This document shows, piece by piece, positions 12,248-21,047 of a stretch of 64,000 nucleotides of DNA. A model generated the notes under the pieces. It made no database searches and was not told the DNA's origin. It was given only the letters and a program-made list of their open reading frames with translations. Source of the DNA: Mycolicibacterium monacense. GTDB taxonomy: Bacteria; Actinomycetota; Actinomycetes; Mycobacteriales; Mycobacteriaceae. Where the stretch lies: the NCBI RefSeq assembly GCF_010731575.1, contig NZ_AP022617.1, positions 4,340,001-4,404,000 of the forward strand, in the 5' to 3' direction. The position numbers and the translations under genes were made by a program. How positions within the stretch are numbered: position 1 is the stretch's first letter; every line of letters starts with the position of its first letter.

Positions 12248-13408
12248 TCAATAGCGAGTTAAGCGATCACTGAACTCACTGTCTTTGCCCTGGTCATGGT
12301 GAATCCGGCCGTCGGTGTCGGTGAGCCGGCGGCCGGTTCCGCCCCACCGGACGGCGACGATCTCGGCGGCGATCGACACCGCCGTCTCCTCGGGTGTGCG
12401 CGCGCCGAGGTCGAGCCCGATGGGACTCGCCAGCCGATCGAGTTCGGCGTCGGTGAGACCGGCATCCCGCAGCCTGGTCAACCGGTCGTCGTGAGTGCGG
12501 CGCGATCCCATCGCGCCGATGTAGGCGACCTGGGGCAGCCGCAGCGCCACCTCCAGCAGCGGAACGTCGAACTTGGGGTCGTGGGTCAGCACGCAGATGA
12601 CGGTTCGCGCGTCGACGTCACCCGCCGCGACCTGTGCGGCCAGGTAGCGATGGGGCCAGTCGACGACCACCTCGTCGGCGGTGGGAAAGCGGGCCGCGGT
12701 GGCGAACACCGGCCTCGCGTCGCACACCGTCACCCGGTAGCCGAGGAACGAGCCCTGCTGTGCGACCGCGGCGGCGAAGTCGATAGCGCCGAACACCAGC
12801 ATCCGCGGTCGCGGGGCGTATGCCGCGACGAACACCTCCATGCCCGCCCCGCGCCGCTGGCCGTCAGGTCCGTAGGTCAACACCTCGTTGCGCCCGGTGG
12901 CCAGCAGCCCTCTGGCGTCGTCGGTCACCGCCGCGTCGGCACGCGACGACCCGAGCGTGCCGCTGACCTCGTCGGAGCGGACCACCAGCCGACGACCCAC
13001 CCGGGTGGCGTCGGGGTGGGCGATGACGGTGGCCAGCGCGACGGGGCGGTGCGATTCGATGTCCTCGACGACCGCGTCGAGGTCGGGGAAGGTCGCCGGC
13101 GACACCGGTTCGACGAACACGTCGAGAATCCCGCCGCATGTCAGGCCGACCGCGAAGGCGTCGTCGTCGCTGACGCCGTAGCGCTGCAGTGCCGGCGTCC
13201 CGCTGCCCACCACGTCACCGGCCAGTTCGTACACCGCACCCTCGACGCAGCCGCCCGACACCGAACCGGTCACCGTGCCGTCGGGTGCCACCACCATCGC
13301 GGCGCCGGGCTGGCGCGGCGCCGATCGGAAGGTGCGCACCACCGTCGCCAGACCGGCCGTACCGCCGGTGCGCCACACTGCTGACAGGGCGCTCAGCACG
13401 TCTCTCAC
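12248..13408 (-). CDS. XdhC/CoxI family maturation protein (promoter-proximal copy)
   Basis: About 386 residues from a GTG at 13408 (VRDVLSALSAVWRTGGT). The XdhC domain shows APRQPGAAMVVAPDGT and the SGGCVEGAVYE motif; the Rossmann-like C-terminal domain shows VFGAIDFAAAVAQQG, THDPKFDVPLLEVAL and YIGAMGSRRTH. Expected role is molybdenum-cofactor sulfuration and delivery to CoxL. It is 130 residues longer than the second XdhC of the operon. Its start is divergent from a LysR gene 35 bases away, so the cox promoter must lie in or very near this short gap. Confidence 0.87.
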   Translation of the reverse strand: MRDVLSALSAVWRTGGTAGLATVVRTFRSAPRQPGAAMVVAPDGTVTGSVSGGCVEGAVYELAGDVVGSGTPALQRYGVSDDDAFAVGLTCGGILDVFVEPVSPATFPDLDAVVEDIESHRPVALATVIAHPDATRVGRRLVVRSDEVSGTLGSSRADAAVTDDARGLLATGRNEVLTYGPDGQRRGAGMEVFVAAYAPRPRMLVFGAIDFAAAVAQQGSFLGYRVTVCDARPVFATAARFPTADEVVVDWPHRYLAAQVAAGDVDARTVICVLTHDPKFDVPLLEVALRLPQVAYIGAMGSRRTHDDRLTRLRDAGLTDAELDRLASPIGLDLGARTPEETAVSIAAEIVAVRWGGTGRRLTDTDGRIHHDQGKDSEFSDRLTRY

Positions 13409-13443
13409 GTCGCCCAATGTATGCCGACCGTAGGCTGCACACC

Positions 13444-14400
13444 GTGACACCCGCTCAGCTCCGTGCCTATTCGGCGGTGGTGCGACTGGGTTCCGTGCGT
13501 GCGGCCGCCGAGGAACTCGGCATGTCGGACGCGGGAATCTCCATGCACGTCACACAGCTGCGCAAGGAACTCGACGATCCGCTGTTCAGCCGCACGTCGG
13601 CCGGGCTGGCGTTCACTCCTGGAGGCCTTCGGCTCGCCAGCCGTGCCATCGAGATCCTGGGGCTGCAGCAGCAGACCGCCATCGAGGTGACCGAAGCGGC
13701 CCACGGCAGGCGGTTGCTGCGCATCGCCGCGTCGACGATGTTCGCCGAACACGCCGCGCCCGGCCTGATCGAGTTGTTCTCCGCGCGCGCCGACGATCTC
13801 ACGGTGGAACTGTCTGTGCACCCCACCAGCCGGTTCCGCGACCTGATCGAGTCACGCGCCGTCGACATCACGCTGGGCCCCGCACCCGCTGACCCCGGCC
13901 CCGCCCTCGTGGTACGCCCCTTTCTCAAGTACCAGATCATCACCGTCGCCGCCCCCGAGACCGCCGCGGGCCCGGGCATGCAGGCACCCGCGCAGCTGCG
14001 CGAGCACGACTGGATGCTGGGGCCGTCGGCCGGCGGCGTCGACGGTGAGGTCGCCACGATGCTGCGGAACCTGTCGATCCCGGAGTCGCGGCAGCGCATC
14101 TTCCAGAGCGAGGCGGCCGCACTCGAGGAAGTGCAGCGCGCCGGCGGCGTGACGCTGACCCTCGGCTTCGCGGTGTCGAGAGATCTTTCGTCGCGCCGAC
14201 TGGTGCAGATCAAAGGAGCGGGCCTGCAGACGTCCGGGGAGTGGTTCGCTTCGACGCTCACCCCGGCGGCGCGCCCACCGGCATCATCGGAACTGATGCG
14301 TTTCATCACCACTCCCCGCTGCACACAGGCGATGATCCGCGGCACCGGTGTCGGCGTCACCCGCTTCAAACCGAAGGTGCATGTGACGCTCTGGAGTTGA
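13444..14400 (+). CDS. LysR-type transcriptional regulator, divergent from cox
   Basis: 318 residues from GTG 13444 (VTPAQLRAYSAVVRLGSVRAAAEELG). The N-terminal winged helix-turn-helix is clear: SVRAAAEELGMSDAGISMHVTQLRKELDDPLFSR. The rest is the periplasmic-binding-like effector domain. An ATG at 13417 would add nine residues. It is divergent from the cox operon, as in M. tuberculosis (from memory), so it is likely the cox regulator. The effector is unknown. It ends five bases before the convergent nhaA stop. Confidence 0.88.
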   Translation: MTPAQLRAYSAVVRLGSVRAAAEELGMSDAGISMHVTQLRKELDDPLFSRTSAGLAFTPGGLRLASRAIEILGLQQQTAIEVTEAAHGRRLLRIAASTMFAEHAAPGLIELFSARADDLTVELSVHPTSRFRDLIESRAVDITLGPAPADPGPALVVRPFLKYQIITVAAPETAAGPGMQAPAQLREHDWMLGPSAGGVDGEVATMLRNLSIPESRQRIFQSEAAALEEVQRAGGVTLTLGFAVSRDLSSRRLVQIKGAGLQTSGEWFASTLTPAARPPASSELMRFITTPRCTQAMIRGTGVGVTRFKPKVHVTLWS

Positions 14401-14405
14401 GGCGG

Positions 14406-16247
14406 CTAACGCCCCGCCTCCAGCGCACGGATCAGGCTGGCCGCATCCCACGGCCCCTTGTGTCGCTTGCCGTTGACGAAGAACGTAGGTGTGGAGTTGA
14501 GGTCCATCACCTCCGCATCCTGGGCGTCGTCGCGCACCCGGTGCAGCACCTTCGAGGCGTGGACGCGCACGTCCTGGTCGAACTGCTCGATGTCGAGGCC
14601 GATCGCGACCGCGTAGCGGTACATGTCGGACCACTCCAGATCGTCCTGATGGGCGAACAACTCGCGGCCCATCTCGAAGAACTTGCCCTGCGCTGCGGCG
14701 CCCTCGCTGGCGCGGGCGGCGTCGAACGACCGCGGGTGCGCGCGTTCCAGCGGGAAATGGCGCCACACGTAGAGCAGGTCGTCGCCGAAGTGGGTGCGCA
14801 CCTCGTCGATCGCTCCGGTCGCGCGGCCGCAGAACGGGCATTCGTAGTCGCCGTACTCGACGAGGACCAGCGGTGCATCCGGATCACCGCGGATGTGGTC
14901 GCGCTCCGGATCGACCGGACGTACGAGGGTGAGTCCGACGGGTTCGGGTGGGCTGATCCAGTCGGTGATGCGAAAGAGCGCCCAGCTCAACGTGAACGCC
15001 AGGACCGAGGCGATCAGCACGCCGACGCGGGCCTCGTCCTGGCGGGCCGGGTCCTCGATCGCGACGTCGACGATGAACAGCGAGATGGTGAAACCGATCC
15101 CGGACAGCGCCGCACCGCCGGCCACCCGCCGCAGCGAGAGCCCCGGCGCGAGCTGACCCCAGCCGGTGGCGCTCATCAGCGCGGTGGCCGCGGTGATCCC
15201 GACGAACTTCCCGACCACCAATCCGGCCACGATGCCCCACGTGAGCGTCGAGCTCATCGCCGCGGTGATGGTCTGCTCGTCGAGGTGCACGCCGGCGTTG
15301 GCGAGGGCGAAGATCGGCAGCACCACGAACGACACATAGGGTCCGACCGCGGTCTGCAACCGCTCGTTGATCGAGATCGACTCGCGCAGACCGCGTGTCA
15401 CCGCCCGGGCGTACTGCGGGTTCGGTGACTGGCGGAACGCCCGGACGAGGTCGACGGTCTGTTCGACCTGTCGGCGCTCGGGGGTGAAGACCGGGATGAG
15501 CACGGCCACGGCCACACCGGCCAGCGTCGGGTGCACGTGTGCGAGGTACAGCGCGATCCACAGCGCGAAACCCAGGACGGCGTAGGCCGGTCCGCGCAGC
15601 GACGGCAGCCTGCGCACCATGGCCAGCGCGGCGATGAGCAGCGCCGCGACCGCCAGCGGCGCGAGTTTCAGGTCGTCGGTGTAGAACAGCGCGATCGCGC
15701 CGAGCGCCCCGACGTCGTCGACGACCGCCAGCGTCAGCAGGAAGATCCGAAGGCGCGCGGGGAATTTGGGTTTGATCACCGCCAACGCGCCGACGAGGAA
15801 GGCGGTGTCGGTGGAGATGACGACACCCCACGCCTGGGCGTCGGGTCCGGAGGGGTTGAAGGTGAGGAAGATGACCGCGGGCACGATCAGCCCGGCGATC
15901 GCCGCGACGACGGGCACCGCCGCCCGCGACCGGTCGGTCAGTTCGCCGATCACGAACTCGCTCTTGACCTCCAGCCCGACGATGAAGAAGAAGAACGCCA
16001 TCAGGCCGTCGTTGACGAGGTGTTTGACCGACAACTCGGCGCGGTACTCACCGAAGCTCACCGCGACGTGCGTATCCCAGAACGTCGAATAGCTCTGCGC
16101 CCAAGGCGAATTCGCCCACAGGATGGCCAGCACGGTGAAGGCCAGCAGCAGGGCGGCCGCGGCGTTGTCGGTCGACCGCGGGGTCTTGGGGTCCCGGCTG
16201 AAGCGGCTGGGCAGCGGTCCGATGGTGCGCGCGGACGCCTCGGTCAC
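14406..16247 (-). CDS. nhaA: Na+/H+ antiporter NhaA fused to a DsbA/thioredoxin-fold domain
   Basis: 613 residues, against about 390 for plain NhaA. Residues about 25-420 are NhaA: AVSFGEYRAELSVKHLVNDGLMAFFFFIVGLEVK at the front, the aspartates in STDTAFLVGALAVI and LAVVDDVGALGAIALFY that carry ions, and GIGFTISLFIVDVAI. From about residue 445 a DsbA-like domain begins, with CPFC at 470-473 in EYGDYECPFCGRATG and the cis-proline in NSTPTFFVNG. Such fusions occur in other actinobacteria. The start overlaps the stop of the GH76 gene by four bases. Confidence 0.92.
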   Translation of the reverse strand: MTEASARTIGPLPSRFSRDPKTPRSTDNAAAALLLAFTVLAILWANSPWAQSYSTFWDTHVAVSFGEYRAELSVKHLVNDGLMAFFFFIVGLEVKSEFVIGELTDRSRAAVPVVAAIAGLIVPAVIFLTFNPSGPDAQAWGVVISTDTAFLVGALAVIKPKFPARLRIFLLTLAVVDDVGALGAIALFYTDDLKLAPLAVAALLIAALAMVRRLPSLRGPAYAVLGFALWIALYLAHVHPTLAGVAVAVLIPVFTPERRQVEQTVDLVRAFRQSPNPQYARAVTRGLRESISINERLQTAVGPYVSFVVLPIFALANAGVHLDEQTITAAMSSTLTWGIVAGLVVGKFVGITAATALMSATGWGQLAPGLSLRRVAGGAALSGIGFTISLFIVDVAIEDPARQDEARVGVLIASVLAFTLSWALFRITDWISPPEPVGLTLVRPVDPERDHIRGDPDAPLVLVEYGDYECPFCGRATGAIDEVRTHFGDDLLYVWRHFPLERAHPRSFDAARASEGAAAQGKFFEMGRELFAHQDDLEWSDMYRYAVAIGLDIEQFDQDVRVHASKVLHRVRDDAQDAEVMDLNSTPTFFVNGKRHKGPWDAASLIRALEAGR

Positions 16248-17407
16248 GTTTCGGCGGGCCCCGGATCAGCGGACTCCGCGGGTTGATCGCTCACCGCGTG
16301 CGCGGCCTCCATGAGCATCCATCCCGAGAGTTGCACCGACAGATCGCGTTCGGGGATCTCCGAGGCGTTCACCGCACCCTCGACCGATTCGGCCTGCCGA
16401 CCCGCCGCGGTGGGAAGCTCCGCGGTGCGCTCCCAGAAGGCCCCGAACAGCGGGAGCGCGCCCCCGTCGGCCCCGACGGTCTGCCGGTTCCCCCACGCCG
16501 CCTCGGCCGAGGCGAGCACGATCCGCCGCGCGGTGTCGCGGGCCGCGACGTCATCGGCGGTGTCACCCGGCAGCGTGGTGGCGACCAGTGCGAGGTAGCG
16601 CGCGAGGATGCCGTTGAACAGGCCACCGTCGCCGCCGCCGGCTCCCTTGATGACGCCGTCGGGGGCCATGTGTTCGGCGACGGCCGCGACCAGTCGGTGC
16701 ACCCGCAGGGCGTGCTCACCGCCCCCGTCGTCACCGCCGATGCGCACCGCGAGCTCGGTTTCCAACCCGAGGACCACACCCTGGCAGTAGGTGTACTGGG
16801 CCCGCACCAGCGATCCGCCCTTGATGCCGTCGAACACCAGCTGGGTGTCCGGGTCGATGAGCACCTCGTCGATCCAGTCCGCCATCTGCTGCGCACGCCG
16901 CAGCCGGTTGTCGTAACGCGCCAGGAAGATGCCTGCCGGTCCGTTGGCGGGCGCATTGAAGAACTGGTCCTGTTTGCGCCAGGGGATGCCGCCGCCGTCC
17001 TCGGGCACCCAGGCGTTGAGGAACTGCTCGCACAGCGTTCCCAGGGCGCGGGGTCGGGCCACGCCGGCGAGCCGGCCCGCGCGTTCCAGCGCGAGCGCCA
17101 GCCACGCCATGTCGTCGTAGTAGTCGTTGGTCCAGCGACCGATGTTGCGGATGCGGTGCGCGCGGATCTGGCGGGTGATGCGCCGTTGGCGGTCCGGGTC
17201 GGGTTCGCGCAGCTGCGCGTCGACGAGGCAGTCCAGCAGGTGGGCCTGCCACCAGTAATGCCACGTACGGAACTGTTTGTGCGGTCCGGCCGCCGGCCAG
17301 GCCACCACGCCGAGTTGGGTGCCCGGCAGCCCCCAGAGGCGACGCAGATGCCGCTGGGTGATCGCCGCCTCGGCGCTGGCCGCCCGGTTTGCCCACAGCT
17401 GATCCAT
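16244..17407 (-). CDS. Glycoside hydrolase family 76-like protein
   Basis: 387 residues from ATG 17407 (MDQLWANRAASAEAAITQRH). Features of GH76 alpha-1,6-mannanase-like (alpha/alpha)6 proteins include WHYWWQAHLLDCLVDA, the paired aspartates in NDYYDDMAWLALAL, and TYCQGVVLGL. Actinobacterial members of this type lack a signal peptide, as here, so the site of action (cytoplasm or non-classical export) is open. A role in mannan or lipomannan handling is inferred. Coupled with nhaA and divergent from the TetR gene at 17499. Confidence 0.82.
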   Translation of the reverse strand: MDQLWANRAASAEAAITQRHLRRLWGLPGTQLGVVAWPAAGPHKQFRTWHYWWQAHLLDCLVDAQLREPDPDRQRRITRQIRAHRIRNIGRWTNDYYDDMAWLALALERAGRLAGVARPRALGTLCEQFLNAWVPEDGGGIPWRKQDQFFNAPANGPAGIFLARYDNRLRRAQQMADWIDEVLIDPDTQLVFDGIKGGSLVRAQYTYCQGVVLGLETELAVRIGGDDGGGEHALRVHRLVAAVAEHMAPDGVIKGAGGGDGGLFNGILARYLALVATTLPGDTADDVAARDTARRIVLASAEAAWGNRQTVGADGGALPLFGAFWERTAELPTAAGRQAESVEGAVNASEIPERDLSVQLSGWMLMEAAHAVSDQPAESADPGPAET

Positions 17408-17461
17408 GGGTCGATCCTGCCTCACCGACCCCGCCGCGGGAACCGCTCCGGCCAACAGCGA

Positions 17462-17479
17462 TGAGACAAATCTGTCTCA
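17462..17479. promoter_or_regulatory. Perfect 7-4-7 inverted repeat, likely TetR operator
   Basis: TGAGACA-aatc-TGTCTCA lies 20 bases before the ATG of the TetR gene, in the gap between it and the divergent GH76 gene. A further half-like copy (ATGAGAT) follows at 17481. The position suits autorepression of the TetR/MFS operon; the binding protein is inferred. Confidence 0.7.
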
Positions 17480-17498
17480 GATGAGATACTCTCGCTTC

Positions 17499-18041
17499 AT
17501 GGTGACCGACCGCGAGTCTGTGCTGCGCGCCGCCGCGGACTTCCTGGGCCGCCGGCCGAACGCGACCCAGGACGAGATCGCGGCCGCCGTCGGCGTCAGC
17601 AGGGCGACGCTGCACCGCCACTTCGCCGGGAAACCGGCGTTGATGGCCGCACTCGACGACCTCGCGATCGCCGAGATGCGTACCGCGGTCGACGCGGCAC
17701 GCCTTTCGGAGGGTTCGGCGGCCGACGCGCTGCGCCGCCTGGTCGCCGCCTGCCGACCGGTGTCGCCGTATCTGGCGCTGCTCTACAGCCAGAGCCAGGA
17801 CATCGACGGCGACCAGTCCATGCAGGGCTGGGCGGAATCCGACGCCGCGATCACCGCGTTGTTCGAACGCGGCCAGCGCTCCGGGGAGTTCCGTCCCGAC
17901 CTGACCGCGGCGTGGCTGACCGAGGCGCTCTACAGCCTGGTCGCCGGCGCGGGCTGGTGTATCCAGGTCGGCCGCGCGGCCGGCCGCGACTTCGAACGCA
18001 TGATCTCCGAACTACTGCTGAGTGGAGTGCAGAACTCATGA
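17499..18041 (+). CDS. TetR family repressor of the adjacent efflux pump (LfrR-like)
   Basis: 180 residues from ATG 17499. The N-terminal helix-turn-helix reads RPNATQDEIAAAVGVSRATLHRHFAGKPALMAAL. The C-terminal half is a ligand-binding domain. It overlaps the MFS gene by four bases, and a perfect palindrome sits just upstream. The arrangement, repressor then 14-helix pump in one transcript, is that of lfrR-lfrA in M. smegmatis. Similarity to LfrR itself was judged from memory only. Confidence 0.85.
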   Translation: MVTDRESVLRAAADFLGRRPNATQDEIAAAVGVSRATLHRHFAGKPALMAALDDLAIAEMRTAVDAARLSEGSAADALRRLVAACRPVSPYLALLYSQSQDIDGDQSMQGWAESDAAITALFERGQRSGEFRPDLTAAWLTEALYSLVAGAGWCIQVGRAAGRDFERMISELLLSGVQNS

Positions 18042-19615
18042 CCCGCCGCTGGCTCGCCCTGAGCGTGCTCACCCTGGCGGTCCTCGTCATCGGCATCGAC
18101 GGCACCGTGCTGGCGCTGGCGACACCGTTCATCAGCAGCGACCTGCACACCTCCGCCACCGAACTGCTGTGGATCGGCGACATCTACTCGTTCGTGCTCG
18201 CCAGCCTGCTGATCACAATGGGCAGTCTCGGTGACCGCATCGGCCACCGCAGGCTGCTGCTCTGTGGGGCAACGCTTTTCGCCGCCGTCTCCGTCGTCAC
18301 CGCCTACGCCCCCACCGCAGAGGCGCTGATCGGCGCCCGCGCACTGCTCGGCGTCGCAGGCGCGACACTGGCCCCGGCCACCCTCGCGCTGATCCGCGGG
18401 ATCTTCGCCGACGCCCGGCAGCGCTCCATGGCCGTCGGTATCTGGGCGGCGGCGTTCTCCGCGGGCGCCGCACTCGGCCCCATGGTGGGCGGTGTTCTGC
18501 TCGAACACTTCTGGTGGGGTTCGGTGTTCCTCATCAACGCACCCGTGATGGCCGTGCTGGTGATCGGTGGGCTCACCCTGCTGCCCGAACATCGCAATCC
18601 CGAACCGGGCCCGTGGGATCTGCCCAGCGTCGGGTTGTCGATGCTCGGCATCCTGAGCGTGGTCTACGCGATCAAGGAGACCGCGGCACACGGTCCGCGG
18701 CTCAGCGCCCTGGCGACCGCGGTGGTCGGCGTCTCCGCACTGACGGTGTTCGTCCGCAGGCAGCTGCGGCTGCCCAGCCCGCTCATCGACGTCCGGCTGT
18801 TCGGCAACCGGGCGTTCTCGGGTGTGGTCGGGGCGAATCTGCTGTCCGTGCTGGGCCTTTCGGGGCTGGTGTTCTTCCTCTCGCAGTACTTCCAGCTGGT
18901 GCAGGGGTACAGCCCGCTGGGCGCCGGACTGGCCGAGCTCCCCGCGGCGGTCACCGCGACGGTGTTCGGTGTGCTGGCCGGGTTCGCGGTACGCCGCTGG
19001 ACTCAGCGCGCCGTGCTCACCACCGGGCTCGCCCTGGTCGGTGTCGCGATGGCCACGCTCACCACGATCCACCCGACGTCACCGTATCCGCACCTCGGCA
19101 TCGCGCTGTTCGTCGTCGGTGTCGGACTGGGGCTGGCGTTCACCGTGGCCAGCGACGTCATCCTGGCCAGCGTTCCCCGCGAACGCGCCGGGGCGGCGGC
19201 CGCCGTCTCGGAGACCGCCTACGAACTCGGGATGGCGCTGGGCATCGCCGTCGTCGGTTCGATTCTCACCGGGGTGTACCGCACCCTCGTCGTGCCGCCG
19301 GGCCTTTCGCCCGCCGCGGCGACGCAGGCCCGCGATTCGCTGGCCGCCGCCACCGACGTCGCCGCCGGACTGCCGCCCGCCCAGGCCGGCGCACTGCTCG
19401 ACGCGGCGCGCGAATCGTTCAGCAGCGGACTGGCGGTCGCCTCCGGTGTCGGCGCGGCGCTGATGCTGACCTCGGCGGTGACGGTGTGGGTGCTGCTGCG
19501 TGAGCGGCTACCACGCCTTGCCGAGGTCGGCGTGCTGAACGATCCAGGTGTGCATGGCGATGCCGGCGGCGACGGCCGCGTTGATACTGCGTGTGGAGCC
19601 GAACGCGGCAATTGA
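18038..19615 (+). CDS. MFS multidrug efflux transporter, DHA2 type (LfrA-like)
   Basis: 525 residues with the hydrophobic profile of a 14-helix drug:H+ antiporter. Motifs: LVIGIDGTVLALATPFI in helix 1, GSLGDRIGHRRLLL (motif A), GARALLGVAGATLAPATLALIR, and SAGAALGPMVGGVLLEHFWWG (motif C). The C-terminal AVSETAYELGMALGIA matches the family. LfrA exports fluoroquinolones and dyes in M. smegmatis; drug range here is not known. The last 108 bases overlap the convergent methyltransferase gene, so the tail after residue about 490 may be longer than functionally needed. Confidence 0.87.
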   Translation: MTRRWLALSVLTLAVLVIGIDGTVLALATPFISSDLHTSATELLWIGDIYSFVLASLLITMGSLGDRIGHRRLLLCGATLFAAVSVVTAYAPTAEALIGARALLGVAGATLAPATLALIRGIFADARQRSMAVGIWAAAFSAGAALGPMVGGVLLEHFWWGSVFLINAPVMAVLVIGGLTLLPEHRNPEPGPWDLPSVGLSMLGILSVVYAIKETAAHGPRLSALATAVVGVSALTVFVRRQLRLPSPLIDVRLFGNRAFSGVVGANLLSVLGLSGLVFFLSQYFQLVQGYSPLGAGLAELPAAVTATVFGVLAGFAVRRWTQRAVLTTGLALVGVAMATLTTIHPTSPYPHLGIALFVVGVGLGLAFTVASDVILASVPRERAGAAAAVSETAYELGMALGIAVVGSILTGVYRTLVVPPGLSPAAATQARDSLAAATDVAAGLPPAQAGALLDAARESFSSGLAVASGVGAALMLTSAVTVWVLLRERLPRLAEVGVLNDPGVHGDAGGDGRVDTACGAERGN

Positions 19616-20152
19616 GACCGTCAGCCGTGCACCGGTTTTCGCGTCGTCGGTGATCCCGGGCCCCTCCTGCCCGAAGATCAGCAGACACTCGCGCGGCAGA
19701 TCGGTGTGTTCCAGCGGTACGGCGCCGGGGATGTTGTCGACCGCGACCGCGGTCAGCCCGGCTTCGGCTGCGAAGTCGAGCATTTCGGCGGTGCTGTCGT
19801 GGTGGCGCAGCCGCTGGTAGCGGTCGGTGACCATGGCGCCCCGGCGATTCCAGCGGCGCCGGCCCACGATGTGCACCGTGTCGACGGCGAAGGCGTTGGC
19901 GGTGCGCACCACCGAGCCGATGTTCGCATCGTTGCCGAAGTTCTCGATCGCGATGTGCAGCGGGTGCCTGCGCCGGTCGATGTCGGCGATGATCGCCTCA
20001 CGCGTCCAGTAGCGGTACGCGTCGACGACGTTGCGGGTGTCGCCGTCGCGCAACAGTTCCGGGTCGTACCGCGGATCGTCGGGCAACTCCCCCGGCCACG
20101 GTCCCACGCCGGGGGCCTCACCCCATTCGGTGGGACCCGGCGCCTCAGTCAC
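19508..20152 (-). CDS. TrmH/SpoU family RNA 2'-O-methyltransferase
   Basis: 214 residues from GTG 20152 (VTEAPGPTEWGEAPGVGPW). SPOUT motifs are present: IENFGNDANIGSVVRTANAF (motif 1), LLIFGQEGPGITDDA (motif 2) and VSIAAFGSTRSINAAVAAGIAM (motif 3, with the trefoil-knot residues). It methylates ribose 2'-OH in tRNA or rRNA with S-adenosylmethionine; the target is unknown. It starts within the stop region of the lipoprotein gene, implying co-transcription. Confidence 0.9.
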   Translation of the reverse strand: MTEAPGPTEWGEAPGVGPWPGELPDDPRYDPELLRDGDTRNVVDAYRYWTREAIIADIDRRRHPLHIAIENFGNDANIGSVVRTANAFAVDTVHIVGRRRWNRRGAMVTDRYQRLRHHDSTAEMLDFAAEAGLTAVAVDNIPGAVPLEHTDLPRECLLIFGQEGPGITDDAKTGARLTVSIAAFGSTRSINAAVAAGIAMHTWIVQHADLGKAW

Positions 20153-21041
20153 CGGTGGTCCACAGCGCGGCGTGGGTCCCGACCACCGACACCGAGGCGA
20201 ACAGCAGCGCGCGGTTGATCTCACCCTGCGTGCACAGGGAGGCGCGCATGTTCACCGCCTCGCGGGACGCCTCCGGGAGCACCAGCACCGATGCCCCGTA
20301 CGCCGCACACGCGTAGCTCAGTCCCTTACCCGGCAACGTCGGTGCGACGACGACCATCAGCGGGCCGCCCCGGCGCATGGAGTCCTCCCGGTAGCGGCTC
20401 GCCAGCCCGTCGATCTGGAGGCCGAGCAGCATGTAACCGTTGCCGCTGAAGGCTTCCGGGTCACCCAGCGCGGCCTGGTTCAGCTGTGCGCCGTCGGCGC
20501 GGAACGCATCGAGGCTGGTCGTCTTGAGCGTGAGGCCGGTTTCGGTGTCACGGGTGGGCAGCAGGCCGACGGGGAACGCCGCGGCGTAGGCGACCGTGGT
20601 CCCGGCCATCCGGTCCTGCGGTGAGTACGCGTAGATGCCACGCACCTGGCTCTGGTCACGCTGCGGACCCAGACACACTGTGCCGCTGAGCCGGTCGGGG
20701 CTCGGCGCGGACACCGGGTTGACGTTGAGCGCGTCGACGTTCTGGCAGCTGCCGAGCCCGTTCGCCTCGATCGGGTGCACCAGCGCGCCGTAGAGGCCGA
20801 ACCGCAGCGACTCCGGCGCGACCGGTTCGCCCTCGCCCGAATGCGAGGCGTCGACGTCGACGAGGACGTGATCGGCCTCGAAGCGCAGATTCGACACCGA
20901 GATGTTCCATCCCGAGACTGCCAGGGACTCACCGACTTTCGCCGTCGGCGCGGAGTAGGTGTCGGACCGGCCCTCGGCCTTCGAGCAGCCGGTGACCGCA
21001 ACGAGCAGAACCGTCACGACGACGGCGACGAGCGCGCGCAC
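20145..21041 (-). CDS. Putative lipoprotein of unknown function
   Basis: 298 residues. The N-terminus MRALVAVVVTVLLVAVTGCSKAEG is a lipoprotein signal peptide with lipobox VTGC (Cys19), so the protein is exported and lipid-anchored. The mature part has SGWNISVSNLRFEADHVLVDVDA, a DUF4352-like immunoglobulin-type pattern, and a C-terminal MRASLCTQGEINRALLFASVSVV segment. It lies between ttfA/SDR and the methyltransferase gene, all closely spaced. No function can be assigned. Confidence 0.75.
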   Translation of the reverse strand: MRALVAVVVTVLLVAVTGCSKAEGRSDTYSAPTAKVGESLAVSGWNISVSNLRFEADHVLVDVDASHSGEGEPVAPESLRFGLYGALVHPIEANGLGSCQNVDALNVNPVSAPSPDRLSGTVCLGPQRDQSQVRGIYAYSPQDRMAGTTVAYAAAFPVGLLPTRDTETGLTLKTTSLDAFRADGAQLNQAALGDPEAFSGNGYMLLGLQIDGLASRYREDSMRRGGPLMVVVAPTLPGKGLSYACAAYGASVLVLPEASREAVNMRASLCTQGEINRALLFASVSVVGTHAALWTTGD

Positions 21042-21047
21042 CGGCGA

